From assembly GCF_947488565.1 (NCBI RefSeq), contig NZ_CANKZC010000001.1, positions 983,655 through 1,047,654 of the forward strand: a stretch of 64,000 bases of DNA, given 5' to 3'. The translations under genes and the position numbers were made by a program. Below, piece by piece: positions 27,257 to 38,199 of this stretch. This stretch comes from an uncultured Psychrobacter sp. (lineage in GTDB: Bacteria; Pseudomonadota; Gammaproteobacteria; Pseudomonadales; Moraxellaceae). The notes beneath the pieces are model-generated. The model saw only the letters and a program-made list of their open reading frames with translations. It ran no database searches and had not been told where the DNA came from. The first letter of the stretch is position 1. Each line of letters begins with the position of its first letter.

Positions 27257-28054
27257 TTAAGGCATTGTCAGACCACCATCGACAGCAATGGACTGTCCGG
27301 TAATAGCTGAGCTCAAATCAGATGACATAAGCAACACTGAATTGGCAAAATCAGCCACTGAAGTCGCTTGACGTAATGGCGTCGTGGTGGCGATATAGTC
27401 AAACACCTCTTCGGTCGTTAAACTACTGGCATCAGTGGTTTTGAGTAGTCCGCCTGCCAGCAAGTTGACCCGAATACCATACTGTCCAAGCTCACTTGCA
27501 AGGTTGCGCGTTAAGCCTATCAGCGCCGATTTGGCCGTGGTGTAATCATAGTAAGTAACCACTGGATTGTAGACAAGGTTGGTTGAGATATTGATAATCT
27601 TGCCTACTTGCTGCGCTTTCATCTGTGGTAATACCGCTTGCGTCGTATTAACCGCGCCTTGTACGATACCATCTATTTGCTGCGAAAAATGTGTCCATTT
27701 AACCGTTTCAATACTGGTATAGTCAGCACTTGGATCAAACTGGTAGCTTGGCAAGGCGTTATTAACCAACACATCAATACGTCCATAACGCTTAATGACT
27801 TCGGCTGCCATGGCCTGCATTTGAGCCAAATCCGTGACATCGCCTTGATACGCAAATGCTTGTCCACCTGCCTGCTCGATATCGGCTACTACCTGTTCAG
27901 CAGCGTCTTTACTATCGAGATAGTTTACGCAAACCATTGCGCCAGCTGTTGCCATTTGTTGCGCAATCTGGGCGCCAAGGCCACGGCTTGCCCCCGTGAC
28001 AATAGCGACTTTATCAGTGAGCAGATGAGGAATAGCGGTTTGAGTTTGATTCAT
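27257..28054 (-). CDS. SDR-family oxidoreductase (3-oxoacyl-ACP reductase-like)
   Basis: 265-residue classical short-chain dehydrogenase. The NAD(P)-binding TGASRGLG is at residues 20-27, DVTD at about 77, VNNA at about 100, the catalytic Ser in NISTN, and the YxxxK pair in YYDYTTAKSA near residue 168. The C-terminal SITGQSIAVDGGLTMP is typical. The sequence is FabG-like, but the long VKWTHFSQQIDG region and the solitary position argue against the housekeeping FabG. The substrate is unknown. An in-frame upstream start exists at 28096; ATG 28052-28054 has AAAGGAT at good spacing and is preferred. Confidence 0.9.
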   Translation of the reverse strand: MNQTQTAIPHLLTDKVAIVTGASRGLGAQIAQQMATAGAMVCVNYLDSKDAAEQVVADIEQAGGQAFAYQGDVTDLAQMQAMAAEVIKRYGRIDVLVNNALPSYQFDPSADYTSIETVKWTHFSQQIDGIVQGAVNTTQAVLPQMKAQQVGKIINISTNLVYNPVVTYYDYTTAKSALIGLTRNLASELGQYGIRVNLLAGGLLKTTDASSLTTEEVFDYIATTTPLRQATSVADFANSVLLMSSDLSSAITGQSIAVDGGLTMP

Positions 28055-28317
28055 TATATTATCCTTTATTGTTTTATAGTCCTTGATAGCTATCAATCAT
28101 CGAGCTGTCATTTATGGTTGAATAAAAGCTAGCAATCATAGCATAATTCACAAGCCATTTTTATAGCGCTACTTTCACTCAACTCGCTATGCTGCGATGA
28201 GTCATTAACAAAAGTCACTAATTTTATAGTCCCTCTTTAAATATCCCCAAATCATGACCATAAAGATATAAATATGCTTGTTTATACTGATTTATATCAC
28301 CTTTTAGGAGAAATGTT

Positions 28318-29451
28318 TTGACCCGATTATCATCTGAATCAGCAGCGAAAAATGTGATACGACCTGCCACAAAAGTGATGCCAAAAGTGTTATTAACGGC
28401 TGCGATCGGTTTCGCTCTTGCCAGCTGTAGCAACTCTGACAATGCAGTAGATGGTAGCGCTGCGGCGAGTAACGAGACGCTGAACCTGTATAACTGGTCA
28501 GAGTATATGCCGCAAGAGATTTTGGACGGTTTTGAAGAAGAAACGGGCATCGCAGTCAATTACACCACCTTTGACTCCAATGAGGCGATGTATGCCAAGC
28601 TCAAACTGCTTGACGACTCTAGTCAGTACGATCTAGCAGTACCTTCTACTTATTACGTTGAAAAAATGGCCAATGAAGGTCTTTTACAAGAGATTGACCA
28701 GTCAAAACTTAGTAACTTTAGTAACCTAGATACCTCATTTACCAACACTAAGGTCGATCCTGAAAACAAGTACTCTATTCCTTATATGTGGGGTAGCACT
28801 GGGCTTGCCATCAATGGCGATAGCGTTGATCCTGCGACCGTTAATAGCTGGAATGATCTGTGGAATCCTGAGTATAAAGGTCAAGTCATGTTGACTAATG
28901 ATGTGCGTGAAGTGTTTGGCATGGCACTACTCACGCTTGGTTACTCAGGCAATAGTAGCGATCCTGATGAAATTAAAGCGGCTTATGATAAGCTCACCAC
29001 TTTGATGCCTAATGTCAAAACCTTTAATTCAGATGCAACGCGCATGCCCTATATCGAAGGTGAAACTGCCCTTGGTATGACATGGAATGGTGAAGCGGTC
29101 ATGGCCAATGATGAAGGTCTGACCAGCTTGGTTTATAAATACCCATCTGAGGGTGCAATACTTTGGATGGACAACTTTGTTATTCCAAAAAACGCCAAGC
29201 AGGTTGATGCGGCACACAAATTTATTGATTACTTATTGCGTCCTGAAAATGCCAAGATTGTTAGTGAAGAGATCGGTTATGCTTCACCAAACATGGCTGC
29301 GCGTGAACTGATGGACAAAAGCGTCCAAAACAATCCAGCCATTTATCCAAGTAAGGAAGTACTGGCGCAAGCTGAGTTCCAAGAAGATGTGGGCGATGAA
29401 GCGCTGCAAGTCTATCAGCAATATTGGGATAAGCTCAAAACTGGTCGTTAA
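28318..29451 (+). CDS. Periplasmic polyamine-binding lipoprotein (PotD/PotF type)
   Basis: 377-residue substrate-binding protein of the spermidine/putrescine ABC-transport family. It has a lipoprotein signal with lipobox LASC (Cys 37), then LNLYNWSEYMPQEILDGFEEETG, the family start of PotD/PotF. YDLAVPSTYYVEKM, SIPYMWGSTGLAIN, LGMTWNGEAVMA and LWMDNFVIPKNA are ligand-site regions. The start is the rare codon TTG at 28318, with AGGAG seven bases upstream; a nearby ATG at 28313 runs into a stop at once. No ATPase or permease genes are adjacent, so it is a solitary binding protein. A terminator follows at 29508. Confidence 0.9.
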   Translation: MTRLSSESAAKNVIRPATKVMPKVLLTAAIGFALASCSNSDNAVDGSAAASNETLNLYNWSEYMPQEILDGFEEETGIAVNYTTFDSNEAMYAKLKLLDDSSQYDLAVPSTYYVEKMANEGLLQEIDQSKLSNFSNLDTSFTNTKVDPENKYSIPYMWGSTGLAINGDSVDPATVNSWNDLWNPEYKGQVMLTNDVREVFGMALLTLGYSGNSSDPDEIKAAYDKLTTLMPNVKTFNSDATRMPYIEGETALGMTWNGEAVMANDEGLTSLVYKYPSEGAILWMDNFVIPKNAKQVDAAHKFIDYLLRPENAKIVSEEIGYASPNMAARELMDKSVQNNPAIYPSKEVLAQAEFQEDVGDEALQVYQQYWDKLKTGR

Positions 29452-29507
29452 TACAATTTCGTTCTATTTAACGATTAACCCAAGCCTCTAATCGGTTACA
29501 TACGCAT

Positions 29508-29541
29508 AAAAACGCTGACTCTAAAGGGTCGGCGTTTTTTT
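29508..29541. terminator. Terminator between the polyamine-binding gene and the FUSC gene
   Basis: AAAAACGCTGAC / GTCGGCGTTTTT stem (one bulged or G-T position) with a T-run. It overlaps the last bases of the convergent FUSC-family gene. Confidence 0.82.
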
Positions 29542-30775
29542 ATAGATGTAGATCGGTCTCGCCGCCTTTATTCTCAATTCGACGTTGTTCGCGGCGCTGG
29601 TAACGAAGACCTGAGGCTGCAAACCATTGCGGTTTGGTGGTCTGTAATAAATCGCTAAGCCGCTGTAATTGCACTTGCAAAGTTTGGGTCAACCAAAAAT
29701 AACCTTGCCATTCAAACCCTAAGTTTTGCACGCTTAGATAATCTGATACGGTAATACGCGTGATCGGCCGAAACACCTCATCACTTGGGCTACGCAGCAC
29801 TGCTGCCATGTGTAGCATGGCTTGGGTCAGCTCATGCTGATAATGAATCAATAGGGTATGATTCTCATCATCTATCTCAATATTAGCCAAGCGCGGTGCG
29901 GCGCTTAATAATAAATCAATCGTCCCGATGATATTTCGATGCGTACGCTGAATCGTCTCTAGAGTCTCTTTATCAATGCCCGACTCTCTTTCTGTCGCAG
30001 CAATGTGCGGGCGTACTGCTAATAGTCGCTTATTGATTTTTTGTAGCGCCTTAACCAATGCTTTGTTGACTGGGATATCAGGGACAGAGCTACTGGTAGG
30101 ATAAATCAAACTTGCTGAGCTGGTGCTCTTAGTATATTTGAATGGTTTGGGTACGAGAATGTCAGCATCAATATGGTTGCCGACTCCGGCATATAGATTA
30201 CCGCAGGTCTCAAGATTGCTTGCCAGCAAAAAACGCCACATCAAAGTAGACTTGAGGGGTAAAACTAAGGTCGCTGCCACCGCCACGCCAGCGCCCAGCA
30301 AAATATTAAAGGCACGGTACAGACCATCTTGACCGATACTGCTTTGGTCAGGACTTGAAACAATCATCAGCATGGTAATACCCGTTAATAGACCAATATA
30401 ACCCAACTGTTTAACCGCAACATACCCAATGATACCGCTGATGATGCCGATAAGTAGATAGTATATCCACATCCACGTACCGATGTCTTGACTTAACCAC
30501 AAAAACCCAAGCCCGACGCCCACACCAAGCAAGGTACCCAATATGCGCTCTTTGGCTTTGGTATAAATTGCACCTTGGTATTGTAATAAACCCAAAATGA
30601 CAAACACCGTAATGGTGGTCCACTCTCCATGTGGTAAATTGGTGACCTCATTCAATAATAGCGCAGTCAGCACGGCTGTGCCCAAACGTATCGCATGTAA
30701 TACGTCAGCATGTTGATAACGCGCATAAGGCTCAACAAGTGGGGCGGTAAATCGTTGCCAAAAGGTCGGTTTCAC
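29540..30775 (-). CDS. FUSC-family inner-membrane protein (aromatic-acid exporter-like)
   Basis: 411 residues. The N-terminal half has six hydrophobic segments (about 30-190) with LHAIRLGTAVLTALLLNE, HGEWTTITVFVILG and AKERILGTLLGVGVGLGF, which is the pattern of the FUSC/YccS/AaeB group of efflux-related proteins. The C-terminal half (about 200-400) is a helical cytoplasmic domain without known motif. It lacks the second membrane block that full-length YccS and AaeB carry, as many short FUSC proteins do. The substrate is unknown. The start ATG is at 30773-30775, and the stop overlaps the shared terminator. Confidence 0.85.
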   Translation of the reverse strand: MKPTFWQRFTAPLVEPYARYQHADVLHAIRLGTAVLTALLLNEVTNLPHGEWTTITVFVILGLLQYQGAIYTKAKERILGTLLGVGVGLGFLWLSQDIGTWMWIYYLLIGIISGIIGYVAVKQLGYIGLLTGITMLMIVSSPDQSSIGQDGLYRAFNILLGAGVAVAATLVLPLKSTLMWRFLLASNLETCGNLYAGVGNHIDADILVPKPFKYTKSTSSASLIYPTSSSVPDIPVNKALVKALQKINKRLLAVRPHIAATERESGIDKETLETIQRTHRNIIGTIDLLLSAAPRLANIEIDDENHTLLIHYQHELTQAMLHMAAVLRSPSDEVFRPITRITVSDYLSVQNLGFEWQGYFWLTQTLQVQLQRLSDLLQTTKPQWFAASGLRYQRREQRRIENKGGETDLHL

Positions 30776-30939
30776 TTGGAATCACTCTTTTTATGTAATA
30801 AAAAATCTAAAAATAAAGATAATAGAGAATTTCAATAGACAGCATTTATTAAATGATAATTGACCACGTAGCCATTAATCGGACAGCTACTATTTCATAT
30901 AGCCAATACTAACTAAAAGTGTCATGTATTTTATCTGTA

Positions 30940-31015
30940 GGCAAAGCCGATAGAAGTTTTCTTGCTTGCTGTACCTGCGCAGACAGAGGCTACAAAAATT
31001 TATATCAGCTTTGCC
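30940..31015. repeat. 76-bp element bounded by inverted repeat GGCAAAGC / GCTTTGCC
   Basis: GGCAAAGC at 30940-30947 and GCTTTGCC at 31008-31015 bound a stretch with a central CTGCGCAG palindrome. It lies in the 420-bp gap between the FUSC gene and gltD. It looks like a small interspersed repeat, but only one copy is in this window. The rest of the gap (30776-31195) shows only a weak gltD terminator. Confidence 0.45.
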
Positions 31016-31060
31016 ATAACATTTTTGGAGTGAATTAACTATAACTATTCACTCACCAGC

Positions 31061-31101
31061 AAAAAATAACGCCTTTCATCTATTAAAAGACAAAAGACGT
31101 T
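31061..31101 (-). terminator. Probable terminator after gltD
   Basis: AACGCCTTT / AAAGACGTT stem (one G-T pair) with a 16-base loop and a T-tract on the minus strand. It lies about 95 bp after the gltD stop and is weaker than the other terminators here. Confidence 0.5.
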
Positions 31102-31195
31102 AAAGGTCAAAGCGCGCGAGTACAAAATAGACAAAACTGACATACTCACTCTTCAATACTTATCGCATTTTTAAAGAGAGGACTTGCTTTAAACA

Positions 31196-32623
<1,428 letters not shown>

Positions 32624-32657
32624 TTACTCTTCTATATGGGGCTCTTCTATAGTGGGT

Positions 32658-32715
32658 AGTGACAGTTGGCATATACCATTTATATTAGGTCAAGAGACCT
32701 AGCGATACTGTCACT
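32658..32715 (-). other. Nested inverted repeats between gltB and gltD
   Basis: Outer arms AGTGACAGT (32658-32666) and ACTGTCACT (32707-32715) pair perfectly over 9 bp. Inside, TAGGTC AAGA GACCTA (32686-32701) forms a 6-bp hairpin. There is no T-tract, so a plain terminator is unlikely. It may be an mRNA stability, processing or ribosome-access element of the gltBD transcript. Confidence 0.6.
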
Positions 32716-32795
32716 TACCTACCTACAATATTAGCGCAGTGAGAGGTAATCTCTTAAATGTTTACTTAAACCTTAGCAGATCAATAAACAGCAAA

Positions 32796-35700
32796 TTACT
32801 GTGGATCGGCTGTGGTGGTTTTAAGCAGTGTTGCAATATTCGCCGCTTTGGGTTTAACCAAATACACCTTACGAACATAATGTTCAAAGTCAGCCAATAT
32901 TGTCTGACCCCACGCACTACCTGTCTTCTCCACGTGTACTTCAATAACCTGCTGCAAATGGATACGATGTTCTTCAGTCTGTTCACTTGAGATACGGTTT
33001 AGGTCAATCAGCTCATGATTGCAGCGATCAAAAAAGTCTCCATCCATATCAAGTACATAAGCAAACCCGCCTGTCATACCCGCTCCGAAATTAAGTCCTG
33101 TACGACCAAGAATCGTGACGATACCGCCTGTCATATATTCGCAGCAATGATCGCCAGTGCCTTCGATGACGGCATGAGCGCCAGAGTTACGTACCCCAAA
33201 ACGCTCACCTGCTGTACCTGCTGCATAGAGCTTGCCACCTGTCGCACCATACAGACACGTATTGCCGATAATAGCGGTTTCTTGTGCGCTAAAGTTTGAG
33301 TCTTTTGGCGGATAAATGACTATCTCGCCACCTGCCATGCCTTTACCGACATAATCATTGGCATCACCTTCAAGCTCAATATGCAAGCCGCCTGCATTCC
33401 AAACGCCTAAGCTTTGCCCTGCAGTACCTGTTAAATGCAGCTTAATAGGCATGTCACTCATGCCAAGATTGCCCCAGACTTGTGCAATCTCACCGGAGAT
33501 ACGGGCGCCAATAGAGCGATCACAGTTGCCGACATAATAGCTATAATCACCACCACTACCTTTACGGATATTAATCAGCATATCACTAATCATCTGCTCA
33601 GCAAGCAAGCCTTTATCGAACGGCTCATTACGCTCAACCTGACAAGTTTGCGCTTTGCCACTACTGGCAGGATGACTAAATAGTAACGGCGTCAAGTCAA
33701 GATGACGCTGTTTGTCAGTATTGCCCTCTAAGACGTCAAGCAGATCTGTACGCCCGACCAGCTCTTCCATACTACGTACGCCAAGAGCGGCGAGCCATTC
33801 GCGCGTTTCAGTGGCCACAAATTTAAAGAAATTGATAAGCATCTCAGCTTCACCAATAAAGTGCTCGTCACGCAGCTTAGCTTTTTGCGTGGCAACCCCT
33901 GTCGGACAGTTATTAAGATGACAAATTCGCAAGTACTTACAGCCAACTGCAATCATCGGTGTGGTACCAAAACCAAAGCTTTCTGCTCCAAGAATAGCGG
34001 CTTTGACCACATCAAGGCCTGTTTTGAGACCGCCATCAGTTTGCACGCGTACTTTATCGCGCAGACCATTGACGCGTAGCGACTGATGCGTCTCAGCTAA
34101 CCCTAGCTCCCATGGCGAGCCTGCATGGTGAATAGAGGACAGTGGCGAGGCTGCGGTACCGCCATCATACCCTGAGATGGTAATCAAATCGGCATAAGCT
34201 TTTGCTACACCTGTTGCAATGGTACCAACGCCTGGACGCGAAACTAATTTAACTGAGACCAAGGCATCTGGATTGACTTGTTTTAAATCAAAAATAAGCT
34301 GGGCAAGATCTTCGATAGAATAAATATCATGATGCGGCGGCGGTGAGATGAGTGTCACTCCAGGCACAGAGTAACGCAAGCGGGCAATCAAAGCATTGAC
34401 CTTTCCGCCTGGCAGCTGACCACCCTCGCCAGGTTTTGCACCTTGCGCAACTTTAATCTGCATGACTTCTGCTGAGCGCAAGTACGCAGGCGTGACCCCA
34501 AAACGACCAGAGGCGACTTGTTTGATTTTTGAGTTGCGTAGGGTACCATAACGAGTGGGATCTTCACCGCCCTCCCCTGAATTTGAGCGTCCGCCAATGG
34601 TATTCATCGCCATAGCGATTGATTCATGCGCCTCGGGTGATAGCGCGCCAAGCGACATACCAGCCGAGTCAAAACGCGCCAAAATCTTTGCTGTATCTTC
34701 AACTTCATTGACATCGATACTGTTATCCGTTTTGAGTTGCAACAAATCACGTAAGGTTGCAACCGGACGGCTATTGACCAAGTCGGCATACTGACGATAA
34801 TTGTCATAATCGCCCGTACGTACGGCCGTATGTAAGCTATTAATCACATCAGGATTAAAGGCGTGATATTCTTTATTGAAGACGAATTTTAGTAAGCCCC
34901 CTTGATCCAGTGGCGCGCGACGTTTAAAAGCATTGGCCGCCAATTGCGCCTGGTCTGCTGCCAGATCGGCAAAGGTAGCGCCTTTGATACGGCTTTGTAC
35001 GCCTTTAAAGCATAAGCTCACGACTTCTTCAGAGAGCCCAACCGCTTCAAATAATTGTGCGCCGCGATAAGAGACAATGGTAGAGATGCCCATTTTTGAT
35101 AATATTTTTAGTAAACCTTTATCCAAGCCTTTTCGAAAGTTAACCCGTGCTTGAATCGGATCGCCAAGCAACTCCCCTGTTGCAACCAAATCATCAATGA
35201 CATCATAGGCTAGGTATGGATAAACGCAGGTTGCCCCAAAGCCTATCAATACTGCTACTTGATGTGAGTCACGTGCCAGACCAGTCTCAATGATTAAGTT
35301 GGCATCAGTACGGATACCTTGAGCAATCAAGTAATGATGCACCGCACCAGTTACCATAATGGCGTTCGCTGGTACTTTATCTGCAGCGATATTCTTATCG
35401 GACAATACAATCAAGGTATGACCAGCACGGATAGCGCGTGCCACTTCTTCGCAAATAGCGTTGATAGCCTCAGACAGCTCTAGCGTACGATCATAGTTTA
35501 GATCAATACGTGCCATCTGAAACGCTGGATCATCCAAGGTTTCAAGCTGCCGCATTTTGCTGGCTGATAATACTGGCGACGATAAAATAATGCGATGCGC
35601 ATCTTTTTCTGATGGCGCAAATACGTTGGTTTGAGCACCAAGACACGTTTGCAGCGACATGACGATTGACTCACGCAGGGGATCAATCGGCGGGTTGGTT

Positions 35701-37259
35701 ACTTGTGCAAACTGCTGACGAAAGAAATCTCCAACATGGCGAATTTGCTGCGATAACACCGCCATTGGCGTATCATCACCCATCGAACCGACTGGCTCTT
35801 GACCATTTTCGGCATTGGGACGAATGATTTCAGTACGCTCTTCATTGGTAATGTGATACATTTTTTGCAATGCTTTTAACTTATCACCGCGGCATGCTTG
35901 CGCTGCTAGCTCTTCTTCCAAACGCTCATCATCGCGGATACGTTTCGCTTCTTCACGCAGCCACTTGCGATAAGGATGAGCCTTTTTAAGTAAGGTGGCA
36001 ATGGCTTTAGTATCTAAGATTTGACCAGTCAATGTATCGATAACCAGCATCTGACCTGGGCCTACGCGTCCTTTTGCTAATACATCTTTGGGATCATAAT
36101 CCCAAACGCCCACTTCAGAGGCCACCGTGATATAGCCATTCTTAGTCGTCACCCAACGTGAGGGTCGCAGACCATTACGATCGAGCATACAGACCGCATA
36201 GCGCCCATCTTGAATCACCAGACCTGCTGGCCCATCCCACGCTTCCATATGCTGCGAATAAAACTCATAAAATGCACGCAAGTCCATATCCATGCTATCG
36301 ACATTTTGCCAAGCTGGTGGCACAAGTATCGACATGGCATGAAACAGATTCATACCGCCTGACATCAGCACCTCAAGCATATTGTCTAAGCTCGATGAGT
36401 CTGAACCTGTACGGTTGACCAGTGGCGACAACTCATTCAGGTTCGGCAATTTATCTGATTTTAGCTTTGGCGTACGTGCTTCTGACCAATTACGGTTACC
36501 TGTGATGGTGTTAAGTTCACCGTTGTGGGCAAGATAGCGAAATGGCTGCGCGAGTGGCCAACGCGGTAGCGTGTTGGTTGAAAAACGCTGATGAAATACC
36601 ACAATATGGGACGCCAAACGCTCATCTTGTAAGTCTAAAAAGAAAGCTGGCAGATCTGAGGGCATCACAAGCCCTTTATAAATAATCGTCTGGCAACTTA
36701 ATGAGCACACATAAAACAGTTCGTCATCTGCCAAGCGCTGCTCTGCTTTTTTACGAGCGACAAACAACTTACGGTTAAAATCATCTGCGGCTAGATCATC
36801 AGGTGCATTGACAAACACTTGCTTAAAATCAGGCAGCGTCTCACGGCCAATCTCACCGACGATACTTAAGTCGAGTGGTACATCACGCCAGCCTACTACA
36901 TCTAGGCCTTGCGCAGTGATTTCTTCGGAGAGTATCTGCTGGCTATGCTGAGCTTTATTATTATCTACGTTAACAAAGACCATACCGACAGCAAAATTGT
37001 CATTGAGCACAAGCTGCTGCTCAGTGGCAATCTGCTGAAAGAACTCCGTAGGCGTTGCTAACAATAGACCACAACCATCACCAGTTCTACCATCGGCAGC
37101 AACACCGCCGCGATGGGTCATACAACTTAAGCTATGAATAGCAGTCTTTACCAGATTGTGGCTGGCTTGACCCTCAATATGAGCAATCAAACCAAAGCCA
37201 CAGTTATCAGAGAAGTCATCTGGCGTGGCCAAATGCGTATGGGAGGAAATCATTGACAT
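32796..37259 (-). CDS. gltB: Glutamate synthase (NADPH) large subunit
   Basis: Alpha subunit of glutamate synthase; it makes two glutamates from glutamine and 2-oxoglutarate. 1487 residues, the usual size. A short propeptide ends before Cys 20 ([13 protein letters not shown]), the N-terminal nucleophile of the glutaminase domain. FMN-barrel segments include [20 protein letters not shown] (in parts). The 3Fe-4S cysteines are in [15 protein letters not shown] at about residues 1105-1115. The C-terminal beta-helix is Gly-rich ([19 protein letters not shown]). AAGGA precedes ATG 37257-37259. It follows the SPOR/aroB/aroK cluster in conserved order, but with a 940-bp leader gap. Confidence 0.97.
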   Translation of the reverse strand: MSMISSHTHLATPDDFSDNCGFGLIAHIEGQASHNLVKTAIHSLSCMTHRGGVAADGRTGDGCGLLLATPTEFFQQIATEQQLVLNDNFAVGMVFVNVDNNKAQHSQQILSEEITAQGLDVVGWRDVPLDLSIVGEIGRETLPDFKQVFVNAPDDLAADDFNRKLFVARKKAEQRLADDELFYVCSLSCQTIIYKGLVMPSDLPAFFLDLQDERLASHIVVFHQRFSTNTLPRWPLAQPFRYLAHNGELNTITGNRNWSEARTPKLKSDKLPNLNELSPLVNRTGSDSSSLDNMLEVLMSGGMNLFHAMSILVPPAWQNVDSMDMDLRAFYEFYSQHMEAWDGPAGLVIQDGRYAVCMLDRNGLRPSRWVTTKNGYITVASEVGVWDYDPKDVLAKGRVGPGQMLVIDTLTGQILDTKAIATLLKKAHPYRKWLREEAKRIRDDERLEEELAAQACRGDKLKALQKMYHITNEERTEIIRPNAENGQEPVGSMGDDTPMAVLSQQIRHVGDFFRQQFAQVTNPPIDPLRESIVMSLQTCLGAQTNVFAPSEKDAHRIILSSPVLSASKMRQLETLDDPAFQMARIDLNYDRTLELSEAINAICEEVARAIRAGHTLIVLSDKNIAADKVPANAIMVTGAVHHYLIAQGIRTDANLIIETGLARDSHQVAVLIGFGATCVYPYLAYDVIDDLVATGELLGDPIQARVNFRKGLDKGLLKILSKMGISTIVSYRGAQLFEAVGLSEEVVSLCFKGVQSRIKGATFADLAADQAQLAANAFKRRAPLDQGGLLKFVFNKEYHAFNPDVINSLHTAVRTGDYDNYRQYADLVNSRPVATLRDLLQLKTDNSIDVNEVEDTAKILARFDSAGMSLGALSPEAHESIAMAMNTIGGRSNSGEGGEDPTRYGTLRNSKIKQVASGRFGVTPAYLRSAEVMQIKVAQGAKPGEGGQLPGGKVNALIARLRYSVPGVTLISPPPHHDIYSIEDLAQLIFDLKQVNPDALVSVKLVSRPGVGTIATGVAKAYADLITISGYDGGTAASPLSSIHHAGSPWELGLAETHQSLRVNGLRDKVRVQTDGGLKTGLDVVKAAILGAESFGFGTTPMIAVGCKYLRICHLNNCPTGVATQKAKLRDEHFIGEAEMLINFFKFVATETREWLAALGVRSMEELVGRTDLLDVLEGNTDKQRHLDLTPLLFSHPASSGKAQTCQVERNEPFDKGLLAEQMISDMLINIRKGSGGDYSYYVGNCDRSIGARISGEIAQVWGNLGMSDMPIKLHLTGTAGQSLGVWNAGGLHIELEGDANDYVGKGMAGGEIVIYPPKDSNFSAQETAIIGNTCLYGATGGKLYAAGTAGERFGVRNSGAHAVIEGTGDHCCEYMTGGIVTILGRTGLNFGAGMTGGFAYVLDMDGDFFDRCNHELIDLNRISSEQTEEHRIHLQQVIEVHVEKTGSAWGQTILADFEHYVRKVYLVKPKAANIATLLKTTTADPQ

Positions 37260-37284
37260 GGCTAGTCCTTTTAAGTGAACGGGC

Positions 37285-37314
37285 AGCCTATGTATCCAAT
37301 GCAGAACATAGGCT
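37285..37314 (-). promoter_or_regulatory. 9-bp inverted repeat in the gltB 5' leader
   Basis: AGCCTATGT (37285-37293) and ACATAGGCT (37306-37314) pair perfectly with a 12-base spacer, 25 bases upstream of the gltB ATG. It could be an operator or a leader hairpin next to the ribosome binding site. Confidence 0.5.
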
Positions 37315-38122
37315 AAATGCCGTAGGCAGAACGGGTTAATGATAAATACTCATATTTCCGGATAAATAAATGATGCGATTAACAATAGGTTTTAGCGCGT
37401 TGAAAGTGACAAAATACTCATCACTGTCGCATTTATTTAAGACAGACCACTAAATAGACGGCTGCTAAGCATTAATAGAAGCAAGATAAGAGCGTCGATA
37501 AAAAGCTAATCGTTAAAGTATTAGCACGTTGTTCTTTGCTTGGCAGCTATTTATAGCTTTTAGTTATAAGCATCAATATGACACATATATCGATCAACAA
37601 CTGACTGAAAGCCTGACAACACGGTTTTCAATTGAGTTTGAATATCAGACACTTTACATTCAAGCGTCTTAACAACCCTAGGAAGGAAGAGGATAAGAGG
37701 ATTTGTACTACCATTCTTAATAAACTTAATGCAAATGGTCAGTCAATACGCTTGAAGCGACGACGCTACCATAAAAGCTTGCAACAACAGCATAAAACAA
37801 AGGCCAACCGAAATAGCTGCTTTACAGTAACTCTACAAAGTGTCACCCATATTCATATTAGTTAATGATTATAGAAAAATCTAGTCTTTTTTATTAATTC
37901 ATTTAATTATGGTATTAAGAGTTGTTTCAAACTTTTAGTATTAGAACACGTAATTAGCTATATTAAAATCTTCATAAAATACTGCTGAGTTATTTTTATT
38001 TTCTTTAAACTCTTATGGTCTTAAAAGGGCTCATAATCATAATTGAACGATTACTGGTAACCAGTTTTCAAAAATATGGCGGCTCTCCGATGCTACTTAG
38101 TAAATCATTTAATAAATCGGCA

Positions 38123-38155
38123 CAAAAAAGCCTGCAAAACTTACGTTTTGCAGGC
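38123..38155 (-). terminator. Rho-independent terminator after the SPOR-domain gene
   Basis: Perfect 11-bp stem GCCTGCAAAAC / GTTTTGCAGGC with a 4-base loop and a T-tract on the minus strand. It lies 45 bp after the stop at 38200 and separates the aro/SPOR unit from gltBD. Confidence 0.93.
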
Positions 38156-38199
38156 ACAGCAACTAGCGATAAAGGCAGCGCTAATCAGCTGGTAAAGTG

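Larger units (their letters stand above)
37260..38199. other. 940-bp gap upstream of gltB
   Basis: Large non-coding stretch between gltB and the SPOR gene. It contains an inverted repeat in the gltB leader (37285-37314) and the terminator of the SPOR gene (38123-38155). A possible 77-codon frame at 37632-37865 starts with TTG, has no ribosome binding site and a basic, unconvincing composition. No tRNA or known riboswitch was recognised. The gltB promoter must lie here. Confidence 0.5.

Noticed and set aside
37632-37865. 77-codon frame in the gap upstream of gltB
   Set aside because: TTG start, no ribosome binding site, basic composition without domain or hydrophobic pattern. Probably chance.
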